Shown here piece after piece: positions 1-7,366 of a DNA stretch of 16,734 nucleotides. The translations under genes and the position numbers were made by a program. Source of the DNA: Nitrososphaerales archaeon TH526 (GTDB lineage Archaea > Thermoproteota > Nitrososphaeria > Nitrososphaerales > Nitrososphaeraceae); assembly GCA_014523665.1 (NCBI GenBank), contig JAATVR010000329.1, positions 1 through 16,734 on the forward strand, in the 5' to 3' direction. Under the pieces are notes generated by a model. The model had not been told where the DNA came from and searched no databases. It worked only from the letters and a program-made list of their open reading frames with translations. The number at the start of each line of letters is the position of its first letter. Position 1 is the first letter of the stretch.

Positions 1-447
1 TATGGTGACATCAGTGTCCTATCTGCGGTCAGTACAACTTTTGGATGTTTCATAAAATGTTATTACGCCGATCCCTAAGCATATGCATTTCACTGGGATA
101 GATATTAAGTTTTTTAATTTTGTTTGAATTTGTGAAAAAAAATTCCATTTAGCCGGTCCAAGTCAGTTAAAGAAAGGAACGCAGTTTTAACGATTCCACG
201 CATATTTTCACTAAGCGGCTCAACATTCGTGTTACCGGGCGTGAACTTACTACTAGCCAACTTCTTCTGGCGTGAGATATTGTTCTCGATTGTTGAGGTA
301 TGACTGACGGTAGGTGTCACAATACTCGGTCAACCAAATAAGTTAAGAGTTATTGGTGTAATATCGATTCTTAGTCTAAATTTGAGGGGCAATTAAGTCC
401 ATGTTCAATTTCCGCCTCACTTCTGCGGCTCTTCTACAAACTGGCTT
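1..447. other. Intergenic / no convincing gene
   Basis: AT-rich stretch with no recognisable gene. The only frame of note runs on the minus strand from a GTG at 320 to a stop at 114 (68 codons). Its product is polar and lysine/asparagine-rich with no motif, and it has no clear TATA box or ribosome binding site, so I do not call it a gene. The stretch may hold the 3' flank of the membrane-protein gene at 448-828 and the end of something lying outside the window. Confidence 0.4.
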
Positions 448-828
448 TTAATGTAAACGTCTTAAAGTTGAAAAGTTCTCTTTGAGTCCAAGCAGTTTGA
501 ACTTGTACTTTTCCTTATAGAGCTTTGTATAGAATTCTGCATAGCTCGCAGCTGCTTGGTATGTAGCAAAGGTTACCCTCAACTCTGGAATTACTGTCCT
601 AATTCCATTTTGATCAAACGTTTCAAGGAAATAACGCTTGGGTAACCTTTTTGCCTGTTTCAAAACAAAGTATATCGTAATCAAAAGAAAAATAACAGCA
701 GATATGAAAACAACTACAGCACCAAATTCCTTGCTAAAGGTCAAAACATGAGCTATGAAATTCTCACTAATCCACTTGTATAAAAGATCGATGCTCTTAA
801 AAAACAGGCTAACAATAGCTTCATACAT
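448..828 (-). CDS. Small single-pass membrane protein, unknown function
   Basis: A 126-residue protein that I do not recognise. A strongly hydrophobic segment at about residues 35-56 (VVVFISAVIFLLITIYFVL) is preceded by an amphipathic region at 1-30. It is followed by a basic stretch (KQAKRLPKR), so the roughly 65-residue C-terminal domain is probably cytoplasmic. That domain is rich in aromatic and basic residues (YAEFYTKLYKEKYKFK) and shows no catalytic motif. The ATG at 828 is supported by a GAGGT ribosome binding site four bases upstream and a TATA-like element (CCTATTATAG on the minus strand, about 867-878). This spacing predicts a short leader of roughly 20 nt. It is on the same strand as eL40 but about 260 bp away, so co-transcription is uncertain. 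It could be a membrane anchor or a small signalling protein. Confidence 0.65.
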   Translation of the reverse strand: MYEAIVSLFFKSIDLLYKWISENFIAHVLTFSKEFGAVVVFISAVIFLLITIYFVLKQAKRLPKRYFLETFDQNGIRTVIPELRVTFATYQAAASYAEFYTKLYKEKYKFKLLGLKENFSTLRRLH

Positions 829-866
829 TTACCTCATGGCCTTCCTTACTGTTTCTAACCCGTCCC

Positions 867-878
867 TACTATAATAGG
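867..878 (-). promoter_or_regulatory. TATA-like promoter element of the small membrane-protein gene
   Basis: The minus-strand sequence CCTATTATAGTA is centred about 45 bp upstream of the ATG at 828. A start site about 25 bp downstream would give a leader of about 20 nt carrying the GAGGT ribosome binding site. It is assigned from sequence resemblance and spacing only. Confidence 0.4.
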
Positions 879-1088
879 GTAGCTATCAAAGCATGAAGGG
901 CGGTTCTCAAACACATCGTTTAGAATATCGGTATCATGCCAAGAAGAGTATATCTAGAGGTGGGGGAGTAAAATTTGCATAAATCTAATGCAAGTGAAGA
1001 ATGTTGCAACTACTTTTTGTTGACCAGAAGTAGCGCATGGAACAAGATCGCTTTGAAAGTTTATCCATCTACGATGAGGCAACCGTCC

Positions 1089-1256
1089 CTATTTCTTCGC
1101 GCCAAGTGTTCTGTTTTTCAATCTAAGCTGGCGTCCCCTACATTTCCTACATCGTTCTGCAGATATGGGGTTCCTTCCGCCGCATTTGAAACACACCTTA
1201 AAGAAAAGCCTTCGCTGCTGTGCGATTTGTTTTTTAGTCGCGTCCGTGATGGGCAT
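1089..1256 (-). CDS. rpl40e: Large-subunit ribosomal protein eL40 (L40e)
   Basis: A 55-residue, very basic protein starting MPITDATKKQIAQQRRLFFK and ending NRTLGAKK. It is a component of the archaeal large ribosomal subunit. The hallmark is a four-cysteine zinc ribbon, CxxC at residues 22-25 (VCFKCG) and CxxC at 36-39 (CRKC), separated by a short loop with the family-typical N-P (GRNPISAERC). Length, N-terminal MPIxD and the basic C-terminus all fit archaeal L40e, and the ATG at 1256 gives exactly the family start; an in-frame TAG lies upstream. The gene is easy to miss because it is short and a longer meaningless frame (975-1286, plus) covers it. It is a housekeeping gene, so expression should be constitutive. 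The context (a membrane protein, then an unknown gene family) is not a ribosomal operon. Confidence 0.93.
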   Translation of the reverse strand: MPITDATKKQIAQQRRLFFKVCFKCGGRNPISAERCRKCRGRQLRLKNRTLGAKK

Positions 1257-1308
1257 GATTTGATCCAATTTGTGGATCGTCGATAATTTCTAGGTTTCCT
1301 TTCACAAG

Positions 1309-1320
1309 GAGGCTTGCCTC
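1309..1320. promoter_or_regulatory. Small dyad upstream of eL40
   Basis: GAGGC-TT-GCCTC is a perfect 5-bp inverted repeat about 53 bp upstream of the eL40 start. A TATA-like element (GATTATATGCC on the minus strand, about 1325-1335) lies just upstream of it, so the dyad would sit around the transcription start or in the leader. It could be an operator or a leader hairpin, but a dyad this short can occur by chance. Confidence 0.25.
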
Positions 1321-1541
1321 TAATGGCATATAATCACATTCCCAAACTAACAATTCTGAATCGTCCATTCCTTGGAGTCAAGAATATTGGAGTCGAACCT
1401 TCTGGCTTTCATTCTGGCTTTGTGCATGAAATGACATCTTTCTTGCATCGTTTGTTTTCACGATTCGCAGTTCCAAGCAAGGCGAACTGTTATCCTTTTT
1501 TTATGTATTGTGATACAATGGGAGTGAAAACAGAACGCGAC

Positions 1542-2147
1542 CTAATTCGCTAATTCGATAGAATAATCGACTGAGATCCTCGTCCTGCCCGATGAGCATG
1601 ATGCAGTTGAATACATTGCGAGTGATCTGTTGGCTGGTTCAAGCATGATCCAATACCCGTCAGATGCACACTTAATTATGCCGCTATTTAGGCCAAGCAA
1701 GTTAAATGGAGGTACCGACACTTCAAATACATTTGATCTGAATCTGAAATCTTCTACTCTTAATTTTATATCGAATAGATTTATGGTCAAGCGAACGATT
1801 GCGACCGAGTCCATTTTCCACTTCGCAGTTGACTGTATTTCTTCTTCAGTTCGACCATCCTCGGGAATAGTCGCCAAGTAATTAATTAGAGGCATGAAAA
1901 TAACCGTACCTTCCTCAATCCTTAACTTCCTCCTGGGAACAACTTGTGTCTTTTCGAAAGTCTGACAGAGAAAGAGGATCTTATCTCCTTGGTTTAATTT
2001 GGCGTATTCACCAGTCATGTCAACTGCAGGGTTCTTGCTCCTTTCAATTCCCAGCAACCACTTCCACCAGCAGATGGACCACTCCAAGTATGACTTCCCA
2101 TAGGGACGAGACTTTGGATGAAATATTCGGATGGGCTCGACTGGCAT
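1542..2147 (-). CDS. WWxW-motif family protein A, unknown function, no signal peptide
   Basis: A 201-residue protein, one of four related products on this strand. The N-terminal motif at residues 16-32 (YGKSYLEWSICWWKWLL) matches the GxSxxEWxxxWWxW signature of the neighbours at 2864-3511 and 4948-5724. It is followed by a hydrophobic strand with a proline (VIFMPLINY, 82-90), equivalent to SILIPIIND in the neighbour. The C-terminal signature ASDGYWIMLEP (161-171) is also shared. From memory, this architecture is typical of widespread uncharacterised, usually secreted, bacterial and archaeal proteins; I know no assigned function. There is no signal peptide here, unlike the 4948-5724 product, so it would be cytoplasmic. 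The GTFGG and RxCTVP elements usual in the family are degenerate (QTFEKT, RRKLRIEE), so this copy has diverged furthest of the three clear members. A TATA-like CTAAATAGC lies about 30 bp upstream. Confidence 0.75.
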   Translation of the reverse strand: MPVEPIRIFHPKSRPYGKSYLEWSICWWKWLLGIERSKNPAVDMTGEYAKLNQGDKILFLCQTFEKTQVVPRRKLRIEEGTVIFMPLINYLATIPEDGRTEEEIQSTAKWKMDSVAIVRLTINLFDIKLRVEDFRFRSNVFEVSVPPFNLLGLNSGIIKCASDGYWIMLEPANRSLAMYSTASCSSGRTRISVDYSIELAN

Positions 2148-2863
2148 ACTTTTCCATAGTACGTACTAGAATCTGCTATTTAGGTGAGATCCCAATCAGA
2201 AACATGTGAACAGAGAATCAAAAGTAACAAAATCGCATTAGTACGCGAACATACAAACTCCACTTGATGCATGGGTACGATGTTATTACACAAAAAATTC
2301 GGCAGTCCTCATTTGAGGATAATTTTTTACACTCTAAAGCTTATTAGTTAGTTGTCCAGAAATAAACGTATGAAAAAATTGATATCTTTAGTCTGCGAGG
2401 TAGTAAAGGGCAATATTTCTTTTGCCGTTAATGGGGTCGATATCACTGGTGGCCACAATTAAGCGAGGATGATGAGGATGAACACAGAATAAAAACGGAA
2501 ACTGGATAGTTATCGGATCTGGTTCTGGTTCAGTCTCAACGATAATGCATTATTTTATGCCAAATATGTTTCTACCCCTGCTGGAGTTTTCATATAAGAT
2601 ATTACCGGAAAGAATTATCTGGACCTTCGAAGTTTGTCATGAACCTCATGCGCTTTCTGATCAGAGAAGAGGCTAACTATAATAGCGGCATAAACAATTG
2701 AAGTAGATAATATTGTTGGGGCATAAGGCTCCTGCGGGATTGCCTTGACGTCTAAGTTCAGAGTAGTATATAACAGGATCAATATTGTCTTGAGATTTGA
2801 CAGGTATTACCGTGGTACGATTATGTTTCCATCGAATATCGATCAAACTTAAAGAGTCATAAA
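2148..2863. other. 716-bp gap without an intact gene
   Basis: No frame with a recognisable product is present on either strand. A plus-strand stretch at about 2482-2673 stays open for some 60 codons and contains a glycine/serine-rich run (WIVIGSGSGSVSTIM). It lacks a good start, promoter or ribosome binding site and I cannot match it to a family. No trace of the WWxW motif (a rc TGGTGGAAGTGG-like string) is found here, so I see no evidence of a lost paralog. The region probably holds promoter elements of the 1542-2147 gene at its left end, plus decayed DNA. Confidence 0.4.
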
Positions 2864-3511
2864 TTATTCGATTACGATATGATAAGTGACTCCCGTCTTA
2901 AACCTCCCATTTTCACCTTGATAGCCGTCACATTGAACGTCATCATAGAAAGACTTCTCACCTCGAATTACTATGGTATGCCTACCTGCCGATAGGGGTT
3001 TGAGAAAGAGCCAATAGCCATCAGAGATGGCTTGCGTATCCTGAATACCTCCTTCCCTAGATTTACTGAGTGGTACCACCAACGCAAATAGATTGGATTG
3101 AACACGATAATATAGTATGTCCTCTACATGCACATTATCAATACTGGCTTCAATTAGGGAGGTCGTATCAATGTCGTCTTTTGCGTATGAGCGAAGCTCC
3201 GCTTCATTCTTAAGATGACTGAATTCTGCATAAGAAATTAAATCATTTATAATTGGAATAAGTATAGATCTTCCTTTGGGAATAGTACAATCGCGTTCGG
3301 CATTACCTCCGAATGTGCCTGCCAGAAACCAAACATTTGCAATGGTCTGATTCTTACCGGCCAGAGCCCCAGTGTGGTCTGAAGCTGGAGAGATCCCTTC
3401 CGGTTCCGCGTAACACCACTTCCACCACAACTCAGCCCATTTTTCCCACGTACTACCGATCGGGCTCGACTTTCGAACGTGTAACATATTCTCAGGGTAT
3501 GGCTCGATCAT
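2864..3511 (-). CDS. WWxW-motif family protein B, unknown function, no signal peptide
   Basis: A 215-residue protein and the most canonical member of the local family. Features in order: SSPIGSTWEKWAELWWKW (residues 15-32); an HTGALAGKNQ segment (46-55); VWFLAGTFGG (60-69); RDCTIPKGRSILIPIIND (73-90); and ISDGYWLFLKPLSAGRHTI (162-180), ending in a beta-strand-like VTYHIVIE. The WFLAGTFGG...CTIPKG...PI(I/L)N pattern is what I recall from widespread uncharacterised, mostly exported proteins; the biochemical role is unknown. Aromatic clusters and strand-like segments suggest a beta-rich domain that might bind a ligand or surface, which is inference. This copy starts directly without a signal peptide. 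An AT-rich TATA-like element (CCTTATTTTGC on the minus strand, 3534-3544) is about 27 bp upstream of the ATG at 3511, so a leaderless transcript is likely. Confidence 0.8.
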   Translation of the reverse strand: MIEPYPENMLHVRKSSPIGSTWEKWAELWWKWCYAEPEGISPASDHTGALAGKNQTIANVWFLAGTFGGNAERDCTIPKGRSILIPIINDLISYAEFSHLKNEAELRSYAKDDIDTTSLIEASIDNVHVEDILYYRVQSNLFALVVPLSKSREGGIQDTQAISDGYWLFLKPLSAGRHTIVIRGEKSFYDDVQCDGYQGENGRFKTGVTYHIVIE

Positions 3512-3531
3512 ATCTAAGAAATTTCAGTAAT

Positions 3532-3544
3532 GAGCAAAATAAGG
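3532..3544 (-). promoter_or_regulatory. TATA-like element of the 2864-3511 gene
   Basis: The minus-strand sequence CCTTATTTTGCTC is centred about 27 bp upstream of the ATG at 3511. This spacing fits an archaeal TATA box driving a leaderless mRNA. The assignment rests on sequence and spacing only. Confidence 0.4.
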
Positions 3545-3665
3545 GGGTACTGAAACCCAACGTAAGCGATTTTGACGACCCCATCAAGAATCTCTATTAT
3601 AATCTGACAAAATAGTTCATAAAAACAGATAACCTTTTCGAGTCAGGTATCGCCTATGTCTCAGT

Positions 3666-4481
3666 TTATACCTTTGTGCCGGCCTTAAACTGGTCTAAAT
3701 GATACTCTTCTTCACTCCATGTCGGAACTGTAATGGATTCATATATTCTAGCAATGGACTGTTTCGTACTTTCAGCGGGTTTGACTATAAAGTCGTACAT
3801 TGAATCGCTAAAATAATTGCCTCGTCCATATCCACCATACTGCAAACGATACTTGCCTTCACTCAAACTTTTTATCATTAATGCGTTTGCAGCGGTAAAG
3901 GTGGGATATGTCCCGGGTTTGATTGGCATCTCCAAGTGTTCCCTCAGCGGACTATTTTGCGTGACAGTCATTTCAAAAGAAGGCGTCTCAACATAGCACA
4001 GCTTTTGATCCAGATTAGTGTCCTTCACCTTATCGCCTTCTATCTTCTGAACTCGACACCAGCTCGGGCCACCTTCATTCAGATCCCTCCTGCATATATA
4101 TTGACAATCAGCAATTGATTCCAGCTTCCTATTGTCCTGATAATAAACTTCTCCAACGCTGTAGAACGAGCTTCTCGCTGGGACAAATATAGGTGTATCA
4201 TCAAATATGACGTCCCCCCGAAAGATATTCCTACTCCTTGCCCTATTCTGAAAGGGTTCAGCTTGTTTCCTTATGCCAGTCTCGCGATCATAAATATAGC
4301 TTAAATTTCCATGCACATAACAGATTTCGTGCCTATTTCCTCGAAATATAGGAGAAGAAGAATGTAGCCACATTAACCACTCACGTAGGAAATCGCCATA
4401 CGTCATTCCCCTAAAAGATTCATTTTCTTTCAAAATATTATTTTCGATAGAATTACCCACACCAATAGGCTCCTCGACCAA
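3666..4481 (-). CDS. Divergent relative of the WWxW family, cysteine-rich insert, unknown function
   Basis: A 271-residue protein that appears to be a remote member of the adjacent family. YGDFLREWLMWLHSSSP (residues 28-44) matches YGxSxxEWxxWWxW, but the tryptophan pair is reduced. TPIFVPARSSFYSVGE (96-111) lines up with SILIPIINDLISYAE of the neighbour. IKSLSEGKYRLQYGG (203-217) followed by MYDFIVK lines up with LKPLSPGNHVLHY...VTYKLVVK. Between these lies a unique insert with cysteines at C126, C130, C142 and C162, which could form disulfides or bind metal. No signal peptide is visible. The annotated start is a TTG at 4481 with an in-frame TGA just upstream; a GTG at residue 8 and an ATG at residue 26 (GMTYGDF) are alternatives. 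Homology to the neighbours is inferred from motif order and shared position, not from overall identity. Confidence 0.65.
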   Translation of the reverse strand: MVEEPIGVGNSIENNILKENESFRGMTYGDFLREWLMWLHSSSPIFRGNRHEICYVHGNLSYIYDRETGIRKQAEPFQNRARSRNIFRGDVIFDDTPIFVPARSSFYSVGEVYYQDNRKLESIADCQYICRRDLNEGGPSWCRVQKIEGDKVKDTNLDQKLCYVETPSFEMTVTQNSPLREHLEMPIKPGTYPTFTAANALMIKSLSEGKYRLQYGGYGRGNYFSDSMYDFIVKPAESTKQSIARIYESITVPTWSEEEYHLDQFKAGTKV

Positions 4482-4947
4482 TTCTAATCATGTCATTTCA
4501 TGCGCAGTTTAAAAATATTTCTGATCCTAGACTGAATTGTATTTTCCAATTCTTTTCCACTGATACCTCTTTCATTGTACATTTAACACTTCGGAATATG
4601 TAAATTCTAGTACCATAAATACTCCAATCTTATTTAATTTGAATGGATTCATGAAGGTATTACACTTTCAATAGATCGGGTAAACTATTGACCAAAGCTG
4701 CATACGAAGTCAATAGCTTTCAAAATTGCAGCCAATAACTCACTAGTTAACCATTATGAACAGTCACATCAGTCGTATTAACTGGGAGGTTCATTGCCTA
4801 TTACGATACAGTGGAAAAAAAGAACATCAATCAAACTCACAAAGGACAAGCACCATCCAACGATAAAAGCATGCTTATCGGTTCAGTAATGCTCTGCTTC
4901 TATTTTATTTGAGTAAGACAGAATGGATTCAATAATCAAAGCCGCTG
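4482..4947. other. 466-bp gap without an intact gene
   Basis: An AT-rich gap between two minus-strand genes of the WWxW cluster. Only short frames occur, such as a 36-codon frame beginning ATGAACAGTCAC near 4756, none with a recognisable product. I find no hairpin strong enough to call a terminator. The right end would hold the 3' flank of the 4948-5724 gene and the left end the promoter of the 3666-4481 gene. Confidence 0.4.
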
Positions 4948-5724
4948 CTATTTTACGACAAGCTTGTATGTGACGTCCTGTATATACCCCTCGGTGTTGG
5001 CCGCTCCAACTGCGGCAGGCGGAATTTGATAGCCTGTGGTGTAATGTAGAACATGGTTTCCCGGGGAAAGAGGCTTAAGCACAAGATACCAACCATCCGC
5101 AACAGCCAAAAATGGTGTGTGCGGTGATTCATTCCAGATATTGTTATCAGGTAACGTTATGTTGAAGGGTGTAGAAGTAACTCTATCTTTTTCTTCATTA
5201 GTTAAATTCAATGGCTTCCCGTCCAGAGTAATGTCAAATTCAACAGGAAATTCATTACTCTTTCTCACAATTTCAGTGATTTTATCAACCGTTTTTGGCT
5301 GAGCTCTAGGATCTCCATAGTCCATTAATCCATTATCAATCCCGATCATTATAGCTTTATCTTGAGGGACTTCACAAGTTGCTTCTGCAGCCGGTTGACC
5401 CTTTTCCTTCAACACAAAGGGAACAAAAAAGATAGGACTTGAAGCATTTTGTAAATATGAACAATCCACGGGAACATATCCAGCTATAGTTTCAAAATTA
5501 TGATTATTCTGTTTTGGGACAGTCAGATACCATTGCCACCACTTTTGGGTCCATTCTTGAAACGACGTACCGTATGGAGATGATTTAACTGAAAAGACAT
5601 AGGGATCTGTTTCCTGGGCTTTGACATTATTCACATATGGAATCATGAATAAAGATATGAGGGCGACCGAAGATATACCGATTGATAAATTCGCAAATTT
5701 GGCTGCCTTATAGTCCATTTGCAT
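4948..5724 (-). CDS. Secreted WWxW-motif family protein C, unknown function
   Basis: A 258-residue protein and the only member of the local family with an export signal. After a basic N-terminus (DYKAAKF), a hydrophobic core (residues 12-31, LSIGISSVALISLFMIPY) is followed by a likely signal peptidase site after VKA (34-36). The mature part opens with SSPYGTSFQEWTQKWWQWYL (48-67), the family's tryptophan motif. AIMIGIDNGLMDYG (124-137) corresponds to the ILIPIIND region, and ADGWYLVLKPLSPGNH (209-224) is the shared C-terminal signature. The end (YIQDVTYKLVVK) looks like a closing beta strand. It should act outside the cytoplasmic membrane; no PEFG-type or other surface anchor is visible. The gene is divergent from 5836-7215, with a TTTAAA in the shared promoter; that element sits about 20-25 bp from the ATG at 5724 (or 5718), so the mRNA is probably leaderless. 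Confidence 0.8.
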   Translation of the reverse strand: MQMDYKAAKFANLSIGISSVALISLFMIPYVNNVKAQETDPYVFSVKSSPYGTSFQEWTQKWWQWYLTVPKQNNHNFETIAGYVPVDCSYLQNASSPIFFVPFVLKEKGQPAAEATCEVPQDKAIMIGIDNGLMDYGDPRAQPKTVDKITEIVRKSNEFPVEFDITLDGKPLNLTNEEKDRVTSTPFNITLPDNNIWNESPHTPFLAVADGWYLVLKPLSPGNHVLHYTTGYQIPPAAVGAANTEGYIQDVTYKLVVK

Positions 5725-5735
5725 ATTTCAAGAAA

Positions 5736-5753
5736 CTAAGATTTAAACTTAAT
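5736..5753. promoter_or_regulatory. Shared TATA region of two divergent genes
   Basis: A palindromic TTTAAA at 5742-5747 lies between the minus-strand secreted protein (start 5724) and the plus-strand membrane protein (start 5836). Read either way it resembles an archaeal TATA box (TTTAAATCTT on minus, TTTAAACTTA on plus). It would place the minus-strand start site at or near the ATG, and the plus-strand start near 5772 with a leader of about 60 nt. Confidence 0.45.
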
Positions 5754-5835
5754 AGAGCTCTCCTTGAGACTTAATACATTTATTTATCTTCAAAGCAATA
5801 ATGTGACCTATACCATCAGCATAATCGGCGATAGA

Positions 5836-7215
5836 ATGACAACCCAAGATACAATAAATTTACAAACGAAAACTATTACGGCTTTAATCCTGACTGCAGT
5901 GGTAATAATTCTCTTAGTATTTGATGGGATTATACCCCATCTTCCTATTTATGATCTCAAAGCACAAAATTCCTTACCAATTCATTTTTACTTTGTTATT
6001 CAGGGCTTAACATGTGTGATTTGCCAAATCCTTTACTTAAAGATAATCAGGACTGGTTACGTTGTCAGTTCTAGCGTAGGCAGTTTTAGAAGTTCCAATA
6101 TTACATATCTTAGCGTATCAGCGATTCAATACACCATAATTGCCCTCCTCATATTCATTGTTTTACAAACAGAATTTTTGAACGAATATAATTCCATAGT
6201 GGTATCAATTTCAATTCTTTTGAGTATTTTCCTTTCTGTAAGCCTTACAGGTATGCTTGCATTTCGATTCGTGATTTGGCTTAGGCATGGACGTGATATG
6301 ATTATTTTCTCATATGCGATTTCCATGATTTTGATTACTTTAAGTTCGTTATTTCTCGCAGTCTCTATATTATCAGAAATCGGTAATAATCAAAGTGTTA
6401 TAGATTCATCAAGAATCTCTGCTTCCACTCAAAATATAGCAAATTTTTCATTCAAAGAATTACAGGAGTATTTCTCGGCGATATCATTTGTTTCTCTTTG
6501 GTTAGCTTCTGTACTCCTCTTAAGTCAGACTAGGAAAAAATGGAGAACCATAAAATTCTGGTTGCTTGTTACTGTTCCCCTTGCCTATTATTTTGGAGCC
6601 TTTCAACTGATTGTGTCATATATAATTAATCAGTACGACATTCTAAATCAAATTCAGAACTATACACTTGACCTTATAAATTCAATTTTGACTAGACCAA
6701 TTGGTGGGATTCTATTTGGCATTGCATTTTGGACGATTGCAAGAAATATCGGGAACGAGAACATTAAATATTTTATGATGTTGTCCGCCTTTGGAATAAT
6801 GTTACTTTCAATTTCGAACGTTGATACTGGAATATTTATGCTTCCTTATCCTCCATTTGGTCTTGTTACTCTATCATTTTTGGGTATTTCGTCTTATCTT
6901 CTGTTAGTTGGGATATACAGCTCCGCGATTTCAGTCTCGTTAGATCATAAGATAAGATCCTCAATTCAGAATTCTGTAGAACATGAATTAAGGTTTGTCT
7001 CGAAAATAGGGACTTCGCAGATGGAACAAGACATCCAACAGAGAGTTAAGTATCTAACAAGAAAAGTAGCTGACAATATGGAAACAGAAAGCGGAGTCAT
7101 AGTACCGATGAAGGATGAGGAAGTAGACAGATACATAAAGCTCGTAATTGAGGAAAAAGAGAGGTTATCCAGGAAAGAGAATGAGCCCTCTGATAATGAA
7201 ATGTCCTCATCATAG
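5836..7215 (+). CDS. Polytopic membrane protein with cytoplasmic coiled-coil tail, unknown function
   Basis: About 459 residues from the ATG at 5836. A TTG at 5764 would add 24 residues, but it sits only about 17 bp from the TATA box and is unlikely; a GTG at 5803 is another option. About ten hydrophobic segments are visible. They include ALILTAVVIILLVF, FYFVIQGLTCVICQI, a repeated SVSAIQYTIIALLIFIVLQ-type helix, MIIFSYAISMILITLSSLFL, WLLVTVPLAYYFGAFQLI, and a final pair around IGGILFGIAFWTIAR and LSFLGISSYLLLVGIYSSAI. A hydrophilic loop rich in serine and asparagine separates helices five and six. After the last helix comes a soluble tail of roughly 95 residues (SLDHKIRSSIQNSVEHELRF onward) with heptad-like character and many charges, suggesting a coiled coil or signalling tail. 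I know no named family; no kinase, transporter or enzyme motif is visible. A broken paralog follows directly downstream. Confidence 0.75.
   Translation: MTTQDTINLQTKTITALILTAVVIILLVFDGIIPHLPIYDLKAQNSLPIHFYFVIQGLTCVICQILYLKIIRTGYVVSSSVGSFRSSNITYLSVSAIQYTIIALLIFIVLQTEFLNEYNSIVVSISILLSIFLSVSLTGMLAFRFVIWLRHGRDMIIFSYAISMILITLSSLFLAVSILSEIGNNQSVIDSSRISASTQNIANFSFKELQEYFSAISFVSLWLASVLLLSQTRKKWRTIKFWLLVTVPLAYYFGAFQLIVSYIINQYDILNQIQNYTLDLINSILTRPIGGILFGIAFWTIARNIGNENIKYFMMLSAFGIMLLSISNVDTGIFMLPYPPFGLVTLSFLGISSYLLLVGIYSSAISVSLDHKIRSSIQNSVEHELRFVSKIGTSQMEQDIQQRVKYLTRKVADNMETESGVIVPMKDEEVDRYIKLVIEEKERLSRKENEPSDNEMSSS
6828..6884 (+). repeat. 57-bp perfect direct repeat, copy 1 (inside intact membrane gene)
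   Basis: This segment encodes the loop and start of the last helix (GIFMLPYPPFGLVTLSFLG). It is identical base for base to 7635-7691, although sequence on both sides of each copy has diverged considerably. The repeat spacing is 807 bp. Confidence 0.95.
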
Positions 7216-7366
7216 CAATCCCTGTGGCAGACCTTGACCCCAATGGATCCAATTCTGGAGGCAGCAGTGTTATGCAGACTAGTCATACCAGAGGCTGCCA
7301 ATCCTGATGATAGACGTAGTACATTTTGTTATCAATCAGATAGTATAAGCCCAAAGAAAATACAAT

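Noticed and set aside
975..1286. 103-codon plus-strand frame
   Set aside because: It is antisense to the eL40 gene, and its protein is atypical (many C, S, F) with no motif. The minus-strand product is a clear ribosomal protein.
1390..1410. tRNA T-loop-like GGTTCGACTCC on the minus strand
   Set aside because: The flanking bases do not form the T-stem (GAAGG against CCAAT), and no acceptor or anticodon arms could be placed.
1314..1553. 79-codon plus-strand frame
   Set aside because: It has no motif and no promoter, and it overlaps the 3' end of the minus-strand gene at 1542-2147. It is probably a chance frame.
6966..7301. 111-codon minus-strand frame under the membrane-protein tail
   Set aside because: It is the antisense shadow of a clearly conserved coding tail; the homologous pseudogene shows that the plus strand is the coding one.
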